Shown piece by piece: positions 7,616 through 11,373 of a DNA stretch of 11,373 nt. Numbering within the stretch: the stretch's first letter is position 1; every line of letters starts with the position of its first letter. The notes under the pieces are model-generated. The model was not told the origin of the DNA, did no database searches, and was given only the letters and a program-made list of their open reading frames with translations. This DNA comes from an uncultured beta proteobacterium (GTDB taxonomy: Bacteria; Pseudomonadota; Gammaproteobacteria; Burkholderiales; Burkholderiaceae_C): assembly GCA_903944555.1 (NCBI GenBank), contig CAJASG010000171.1, positions 1 through 11,373 on the forward strand. The letters are read 5' to 3'. Made by a program: the position numbers and the translations under genes.

Positions 7616-7776
7616 ATCAGCACAAGTCCCCATCCAAGCTGCTTTGCATCGTCCGGGCACTACTGCAATGGCTGGGCTATAGCCTGGCCTTGGTTGGTCT
7701 CGTCGTGCTCTTTCAAGTCGTGTTCATCCTCCTCCGGACAATCAGAGAACCCCTTCTTGGACTGTTTAGCAGGTAG
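7612..7776 (+). CDS. Small single-pass membrane protein, 54 aa
   Basis: A short protein with a basic N-terminus (MNQHKSPSK), one clear transmembrane helix at about 17-41 (LGYSLALVGLVVLFQVVFIL) and a basic C-terminal tail ending LFSR. The layout predicts an inner-membrane protein. The start codon overlaps the stop of the preceding ORF (ATGA), so translation is probably coupled; only a weak GGA lies upstream. No family is recognised. Together with the 126-aa and 113-aa proteins further on, it makes this cluster rich in tiny membrane proteins. Confidence 0.6.
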   Translation: MNQHKSPSKLLCIVRALLQWLGYSLALVGLVVLFQVVFILLRTIREPLLGLFSR

Positions 7777-7824
7777 GACGCGTGCGCCAAGCACCAAAGA
7801 CTTACCCACGCACGTGACCCTCAT

Positions 7825-8055
7825 ATGGCATCAGGGACAGACATGCCTGTAAATTAGGCATCCGTCGCAAAGCCCCAACTGGCGAGCTTGCGGCAACTTA
7901 TCCGTGAGTTATCCACAAACATCTTCAACCAATTTGTGGACAGATTCGACGTAACGGTCGATGTCAGTTTCGCCATCGGCACCAAAAGTGCGCATCAGCC
8001 CATAGAGCTGCGCAAAGGAAAAGAGTTGCTGAAATGGCGGCGTCCTGTACTTTGA
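7825..8055 (+). pseudogene. Small ORF interrupted by an in-frame amber codon
   Basis: From the ATG at 7825 the frame reads ten codons, hits TAG at 7855-7857, and then stays open for 65 codons to TGA at 8053-8055. The downstream part looks protein-like: LASLRQLIRELSTNIF, then FVDRFDVTVDVSFAIG, ending KGKELLKWRRPVL. No strong ribosome site or alternative ATG lies after the TAG, although a TTG at 7888 could serve. The final TGA touches the ATG at 8056 (TGAATG). The last ten residues resemble the end of another frame that stops just before the 389-aa gene (ELHKPSRAVF). It is most simply a pseudogene or a shorter gene with a non-ATG start. Confidence 0.4.
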
Positions 8056-8082
8056 ATGAACCCCACCATCAAAGGCCAGCAC

Positions 8083-8409
8083 ATGAATACCAAGTCCATC
8101 CCGCTCAAGCACCGCCCTGCGGCACAACGGGGCAAGAAGTCGGCCCCCACAGGCAGGCCAACCAAGGCACTCATCCATGATTTCCACAGCCATGTATTTT
8201 TCGCCTTGCCGCCCGGCCTGCAAGGAGTTCTGGGGGATGCGGAATTCCAAAACTGCATTGACGCCCTGCAAGCACTGGATGTGACCAGCATCTACCGGTG
8301 CAACGGACATGTTGTGTACATCCACTTCACCCTGTACGCCCAAACTTTTGACCTAAGCGAGGCACTCAGCCCGAAAGGCAAACAACGAACCCGTCGCAAA
8401 GGGACGTAA
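8083..8409 (+). CDS. Hypothetical small basic protein, 108 aa
   Basis: No family is recognised. The first 30 residues are very basic (KHRPAAQRGKKS...RPTK), the middle is a compact mixed sequence (HVFFALPPGLQGVLGDAEF, then IYRCNGHVVYIHF) suggesting a small alpha/beta domain, and the tail is basic again (GKQRTRRKGT). The basic ends fit nucleic-acid contact, but this is inference from charge alone. The ATG at 8083 is preferred because AAAGG precedes it by 7 nt. An in-frame ATG at 8056 has no ribosome site and would add nine residues. It lies in the same orientation as its neighbours, 107 nt before the next gene. Confidence 0.62.
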   Translation: MNTKSIPLKHRPAAQRGKKSAPTGRPTKALIHDFHSHVFFALPPGLQGVLGDAEFQNCIDALQALDVTSIYRCNGHVVYIHFTLYAQTFDLSEALSPKGKQRTRRKGT

Positions 8410-8516
8410 CCCTGCGCGAAGGATTAGGCGCGTGACATGCGCACCAAGCATCTAGTGCTGTGCCGCGGCCAAAAATAGAACCCGAAAACCCCATCAACTC
8501 TGTACCAGGATCATCC

Positions 8517-8897
8517 ATGCCATCTGCCCCAGACACCCAGTTTGAACGTGTGATGGAGCGCCTTCATCACTATGTTCTGACCCTTGCGCTCATTCTTGGC
8601 AATCTGTCCTTGTTCTTGATTGCGGGAATTTTGGTGCTTAGCTATTTGCACACAAGGCACCGCGCAGACAGTGGGGACACCATCACCGTGACTTCAGTAG
8701 AACCGGCTGGGCGAGTGGCCAACGTCACGCTCAGCACGGGCTGGTTGGCGCGCACACTGGTGCAAACCGACCTGGGGTTCTTTGCGACTGAGATACCCGC
8801 AAGCCTGCAACGCGATGAGGCGGTGACCCTGGAAACCCGTGGCGACACCGAGCGCTATCTTTGTGACGCGCGCCACCGGTGCGTGCCCTTGCTATGA
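8517..8897 (+). CDS. Single-pass membrane protein with C-terminal Cys pair, 126 aa
   Basis: A transmembrane helix at about 19-44 anchors a roughly 80-residue domain rich in alternating Val/Thr/Leu, likely beta strands, predicted to face the periplasm. It ends YLCDARHRC, with C116 and C122 placed to form a disulfide. AGGA lies 6 nt before the ATG at 8517, so this start is preferred over an in-frame GTG at 8460. Its stop overlaps an in-frame ATG of the following gene (ATGA at 8894-8897). The domain resembles that of the downstream 113-aa protein: a (L)VQTD/LTQID strand, an RDEAVTLE/RGDVLE turn and closing cysteines. The pair may be a tandem duplication or subunits of one complex. Proteins of this shape occur among uncharacterised genes of integrative and conjugative elements, but I cannot assign a role. 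Confidence 0.7.
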   Translation: MPSAPDTQFERVMERLHHYVLTLALILGNLSLFLIAGILVLSYLHTRHRADSGDTITVTSVEPAGRVANVTLSTGWLARTLVQTDLGFFATEIPASLQRDEAVTLETRGDTERYLCDARHRCVPLL

Positions 8898-8908
8898 AAG
8901 GCCGCACC

Positions 8909-9250
8909 ATGCCTGCAAAAAAAAATACCCATTCGCCAGGGGCCGGACTGAAGGTGATCGTGCTGCTCGGTGGCTTGCTCTTTCTTGCGCTTACCGTGGA
9001 CAAATGGAGTTGGGCTCTGGCACATTGGAATGACGACATTGCACCCAGGCCAATGGGCATTGTGCAGAGAATCACCTTTGTCGCTAGCGTGGGAGTTCTC
9101 ACCCAAATCGATACCGAACACACCAGTGTGCTGGTGCGGGGAGCCTCCCATTTTCAACGGGGCGATGTGCTGGAGCGGCGCCATTCGACTTGGGGCGCAC
9201 AGGCTTGTGTGATCGCGACGCAACGCTGCGATGACCTGGTAGAGAACTAG
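8909..9250 (+). CDS. Single-pass membrane protein with C-terminal Cys pair, 113 aa
   Basis: A lysine-rich start (MPAKKNTHS) is followed by a transmembrane helix at about 14-37 and a small beta-rich domain predicted to be periplasmic. It ends with ACVIATQRC, where C100 and C107 could pair. The chosen ATG at 8909 has GAAAGG 7 nt upstream. The in-frame ATG at 8894 overlaps the previous stop and would add five residues by coupled translation. Architecture and motifs parallel the 126-aa protein just upstream, so the two are probably distant paralogues of one operon. No enzymatic motif is seen. A long open frame on the opposite strand here is judged a shadow. Confidence 0.68.
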   Translation: MPAKKNTHSPGAGLKVIVLLGGLLFLALTVDKWSWALAHWNDDIAPRPMGIVQRITFVASVGVLTQIDTEHTSVLVRGASHFQRGDVLERRHSTWGAQACVIATQRCDDLVEN

Positions 9251-9265
9251 CAATGTCAATGCCAG

Positions 9266-9727
9266 ATGAATCCCCAGTGGCGCGCACTGCGCACTGCGAT
9301 AGCAGTGTCGGCGGGATCGCATTGGGACCCGCGATCCATCGCTCAGGTTCAACCAGCATGGGACCCATGCCTCCTGGAGGCAAAAACCAAACCATGCTCT
9401 TTCCCGTTCTTCGTGATTGGTGTCATCGCATCCAGCCTGGGATTTAGCCCGAAGGTCTGCGTCTGAACCGTTGTCGTATGCTTTGCGCTCTATAGGGGGT
9501 CTAGCTTCCTCACGTTCTTGCTCGACTTGATACCAGATTCCGGTGCCACAAGTAGGGGCGACGGCCCCTCCGTCAACACTACAGACAGTGCCAATGTCCC
9601 GCCGCAGGATTGGAATGACGACGATGCCCCGGAGGTATCGATGGCCGAGCAGCAGGCCGCGGCGGAGCAAACCAATTTCCAGGATTACGTGAGTGAAATG
9701 GGGGAGCGTGGTGTGAACCATCTGTGA
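9266..9727 (+). pseudogene. ORF split by one in-frame opal codon
   Basis: The frame is open from the ATG at 9266 to 9727 except for TGA at 9464-9466. Hydrophobic stretches lie on both sides of the stop (PFFVIGVIASSLGF before, VVVCFALYRGSSFLTFLLDLIP after), followed by an acidic polar tail (DWNDDDAPEVSMAEQQAAAEQ). The whole would make a 153-residue membrane protein. Another frame starting at 9253 (64 aa) overlaps the first half. The second half could be a separate small gene using TTG at 9518, although no ribosome site is visible there. I read it as a degenerate gene at the end of the cluster, but coding is not proven. Confidence 0.35.
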
Positions 9728-9728
9728 T

Positions 9729-9759
9729 GCTTTGCGGTGGTGCGTCGGAAACGCAAAGC
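9729..9759. repeat. Inverted repeat upstream of histone-like gene 2
   Basis: GCTTTGCG (9729-9736) and CGCAAAGC (9752-9759) form a perfect 8-bp stem with a 15-nt loop. It starts two bases after the preceding frame's stop. There is no T run, so it is a weak terminator candidate or a regulatory site. Confidence 0.35.
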
Positions 9760-9871
9760 GCCAATGCGTCGGTGAAGCGGTCGGTAACTGTCGACACCCT
9801 GTGAAATATTGATGACAATACGACGCTGGTCAAAACTACGAACCAGTTAACAATAATTAGGAACTTCAATC

Positions 9872-10237
9872 ATGGCAACTGCAAAAAAACAGGCCGCTTC
9901 TAAAGCGTCCGCAAGCACCAAGAAAGTCGCGACTCCCGCGAAAGCAATCAAGCCGGCGACCAAAGTCGTCAAGCCCGTCGCAAAACCCGCCATCAAAGCA
10001 CCCGCAAAAAAAGCACCCGTCTCCAAGACCGCCAAGGCGGTTGCAAAGCTCACCGCAAGCATTGCCAAGCTGACTGAACGCAAGGAAAAGCTCAATGTGG
10101 AACTCAATGCACTGCGCGCACAACGTGCTGCATTGAAAATGCTTGCTGCGCCGGTTGCACCGCAGGCAAAGGCTGCGGCCAAGGCCGCCGCCCCGGCCAA
10201 GAAAGCAAAACCTGCTGCCAAGAAAAAAACGGCTTAG
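9872..10237 (+). CDS. Histone H1-like Lys/Ala-rich DNA-binding protein (copy 2)
   Basis: 121-aa paralogue of the gene at 3445, with the same tail-helix-tail plan. A Lys/Ala/Pro-rich N-terminus (1-50) leads into a helix containing ASIAKLTERKEKLN and ALRAQRAALK, then an AAKAAAPAKKAKPAAKKK tail. It is expected to bind DNA through charge and help compact the nucleoid. The first seven residues are encoded by the same bases as in copy 1, and the central helix differs mainly by conservative changes, whereas the tails have diverged. AGGA lies 9 nt before the ATG. A terminator follows within 20 nt, so the gene is transcribed alone. Both copies lie on the plus strand and bracket the accessory block of 6 kb. 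Confidence 0.85.
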   Translation: MATAKKQAASKASASTKKVATPAKAIKPATKVVKPVAKPAIKAPAKKAPVSKTAKAVAKLTASIAKLTERKEKLNVELNALRAQRAALKMLAAPVAPQAKAAAKAAAPAKKAKPAAKKKTA

Positions 10238-10255
10238 TCGATCTGGTTGGTATGC

Positions 10256-10279
10256 AAAGGGGCCCCGAGGGGCCCTTTT
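10256..10279 (+). terminator. Rho-independent terminator of histone-like gene 2
   Basis: A stem of about 10 bp, AAAGGGGCCC (10256-10265) against GGGCCCTTTT (10270-10279), has a 4-nt loop and includes one G-T pair. The T tract is short, but more T-rich sequence follows. It begins 19 nt after the stop codon. Confidence 0.85.
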
Positions 10280-10369
10280 GCTTTGGTGCTGGTATTGACC
10301 GTCCACATGAAAACGCAGATGCGCCGTCTCCCCTCCCCCATGACACACATTGTCGTGCTCAAAAACCAG

Positions 10370-10397
10370 TTGCAGAAACAGGTCTGACCTGTAGGAT
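10370..10397 (+). promoter_or_regulatory. Promoter with palindromic operator in its spacer
   Basis: TTGCAG (10370-10375) and TAGGAT (10392-10397) are 16 nt apart. The spacer holds the perfect 15-bp palindrome ACAGGTCTGACCTGT (10378-10392, arms of 7 around one T). The GGTCnGACC core recalls operators of FadR-type GntR regulators, by resemblance only. The predicted start lies about 15 nt before the 44-aa gene. Confidence 0.5.
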
Positions 10398-10418
10398 GAA
10401 TTCAAAGGGAGTGTTTTG

Positions 10419-10553
10419 ATGTACCAAATTTTGATGCGGGTGAATCGGTATGGGGCCATCGTCTTGGCCGCGTTGTGGTTTGTATCCATGCTGTTGCCAT
10501 GGATGCAAGAATTCGTGGGAGTGGATACGCTGGAGGGATTGCAACTTGGCTAA
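10419..10553 (+). CDS. Small single-pass membrane protein, 44 aa
   Basis: A tiny protein with a basic N-terminus (MYQILMRVNR), one hydrophobic helix at about 11-28 (YGAIVLAALWFVSMLLPW) and a short acidic C-terminal tail with VGVDTLEGLQ. It is predicted to sit in the inner membrane with the basic end in the cytoplasm. A strong ribosome site, AAGGGAG (10405-10411), lies 7 nt before the ATG, which is the main reason to believe it is a gene. A promoter with an internal palindrome lies just upstream, suggesting regulated expression. No family is recognised. It is isolated between the histone-like gene and an insertion sequence. Confidence 0.62.
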   Translation: MYQILMRVNRYGAIVLAALWFVSMLLPWMQEFVGVDTLEGLQLG

Positions 10554-10892
10554 ATGAGCCCATCCCCTCTACAGGGACTTCCAGTTAAGTCAAGAACGGT
10601 TTTCCATCTTTGGCATACCGACAATTGAAATCTGACCAGATGACGTTTACTCGGGAGCGACACCAAGCAAGTACAGACTGCACATCTACAGGCGGGCTTG
10701 TTTCGGTGGGTTTTACCGAGGCCCCAGATACGAACCGCTCAGCAGGACTCCATTCGAAAAGCGTGATCAGGCGCCGCCTGCCACTGAGGGAATGTCGAGT
10801 TCATCTGCTGCCGGTCTGACCTGTGGTGAGCATCTTCGAGCGCACGTCTGTTGGTGAAAAATCAATATTTAGGTTGCACGATCTGTCTGAGC
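10554..10892 (-). ncRNA. Non-coding flank of IS1111-like element, candidate guide RNA region
   Basis: This gene-free region lies downstream of the minus-strand transposase. In IS1111-group elements, the known guide (seekRNA or bridge RNA) is encoded in the non-coding part after the transposase gene. Two small hairpins can be seen: TCGGT/ACCGA (10703-10719) and CAGGCGCCGCCTG (10768-10780). The element's outer end cannot be placed because its other end is outside the window. The RNA assignment is inference from position. Confidence 0.3.
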
Positions 10893-11373
10893 CTAAGCAG
10901 CGGACACCGCACCCGGATACGTCGGGACGTGCTCAGGGTCGTACGTGGTTCCCCTTGTCAATACGCTCCACAGTATTCTGGCGTTTTTGTTGGCCAGCGC
11001 GACGACCGTTTTTTGCCAGCCAATGCGCTCCTTGAGTTGTAATAGCCACTTGCTGATGCGGTCGCTGCGCTTGCCTGCACTCATGACGGCGGACTTCGCC
11101 CCCTGGATAAGCAGGGTACGCAGGTAGGTGTCGCCACGCTTGGTGATGCCACCCAGCTTGGTCTTACCTCCCGTTGAATTCTGACTCGGCGCTAGGCCGA
11201 GCCAGGCCCCGAATTGCCGGGCATTGTGAAATTGGGCGAAATCACCCACCGTCGATACCAGTGCAGAAGCTGTAAGTGGGCCAATCCCAAGCAATTGGGC
11301 GGCCTTCTTTGCCCGCTCATCACTCTTGACGTGGGCGCAAATCCGTTCGTCGCACCAGGCTATTTCCTTGTCA
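10893..11373 (-). CDS. IS110-family (IS1111-like) transposase, C-terminal part, cut by window edge
   Basis: About 159 C-terminal residues of a transposase normally 320-400 aa long; the start and the DEDD (RuvC-like) N-terminal domain lie beyond 11373. The visible part is the Transposase_20 domain. It has LGIGPLTASALVSTVGDF, then GAWLGLAPSQNSTGGK, whose serine matches the catalytic serine of IS110 enzymes, then LGGITKRGDTYLRTLLIQGA and a VALANKNARILW segment typical of the IS1111 group. The reading frame is intact to TAG at 10893. These enzymes act with an RNA guide and insert at chosen sites without duplicating the target. Whether the whole element is functional cannot be judged here. Confidence 0.9.
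   Translation of the reverse strand, partial: DKEIAWCDERICAHVKSDERAKKAAQLLGIGPLTASALVSTVGDFAQFHNARQFGAWLGLAPSQNSTGGKTKLGGITKRGDTYLRTLLIQGAKSAVMSAGKRSDRISKWLLQLKERIGWQKTVVALANKNARILWSVLTRGTTYDPEHVPTYPGAVSAA

Noticed and set aside
7909..7917. Perfect DnaA-box sequence TTATCCACA
   Set aside because: Only one perfect copy with no cluster, AT-rich unwinding region or replication gene; it lies inside a probable coding frame.
7909..8343. 144-codon minus-strand frame
   Set aside because: It overlaps the 108-aa plus-strand gene that has a ribosome site. The plus strand also explains the 7909-8055 part as a continuous protein-like frame. The opposite reading cannot be fully excluded.
8855..9721. Long 288-codon open frame on the minus strand
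   Set aside because: It is antisense to two membrane-protein genes with ribosome sites, and its translation is rich in His, Cys, Arg and Trp with no domain-like pattern. Judged a shadow.
9847..10489. Hydrophobic or Cys/Gly-rich minus-strand frames opposite the second histone-like gene
   Set aside because: Lys/Ala-rich coding DNA yields such open, hydrophobic antisense frames by composition. The same occurs opposite the first copy (3414-3665).

Overview
The window looks like an accessory stretch of a betaproteobacterial chromosome, most likely Burkholderiales (Comamonadaceae-like). This is inferred from the moderately high GC, the two lysine/alanine-rich histone H1-like genes, the DUF4143 ATPase and the IS110/IS1111-type and IS21-type mobile-element traces. 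No rRNA, tRNA or CRISPR was seen. Gene density is low, and several gene-free stretches look like decayed DNA.

Left part (1-3444): a fumarylacetoacetate hydrolase-family gene (77-973) lies behind a promoter overlapped by two palindromes, so it is probably repressor-controlled. After a gene-free stretch comes a divergently oriented membrane diguanylate cyclase (1627-2721, minus strand) with an intact GGEEF active site and RxxD inhibitory site. Another gene-free stretch follows.

Middle part (3445-6285): the first histone H1-like gene (3445-3822) has a strong terminator. Beyond it is debris. A compact repeat/palindrome lies at 3971-4008. An in-frame chimera of a Tn3-type transposase N-terminus and a TniB-like Walker B fragment lies at 4370-4609. 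A full-length DUF4143 AAA ATPase (4611-5855, minus) follows, with a promoter placed as for a leaderless mRNA and an upstream inverted repeat. A 149-bp TG...CA element with 27-bp inverted ends (5976-6124) looks like fused ends of an IS21-family element.

Right-middle part (6286-9727): a plus-strand cluster with no recognised function. It holds a 389-aa protein, two overlapping small ORFs (one a 54-aa membrane protein), a small basic protein, and two related single-pass membrane proteins with a C-terminal cysteine pair. Two further ORFs are each broken by one in-frame stop. A similar 36-bp tail precedes two of the genes. The close packing suggests one functional module of mobile-element cargo type; this is the best candidate for an undescribed system, but part of it may be decaying.

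Right end (9872-11373): a second histone H1-like gene with its terminator, then a 44-aa membrane protein whose promoter carries a perfect 15-bp palindrome in its spacer, and finally the C-terminal part of an IS110-family (IS1111-like) transposase running off the window edge, with a gene-free flank that may hold its guide RNA.
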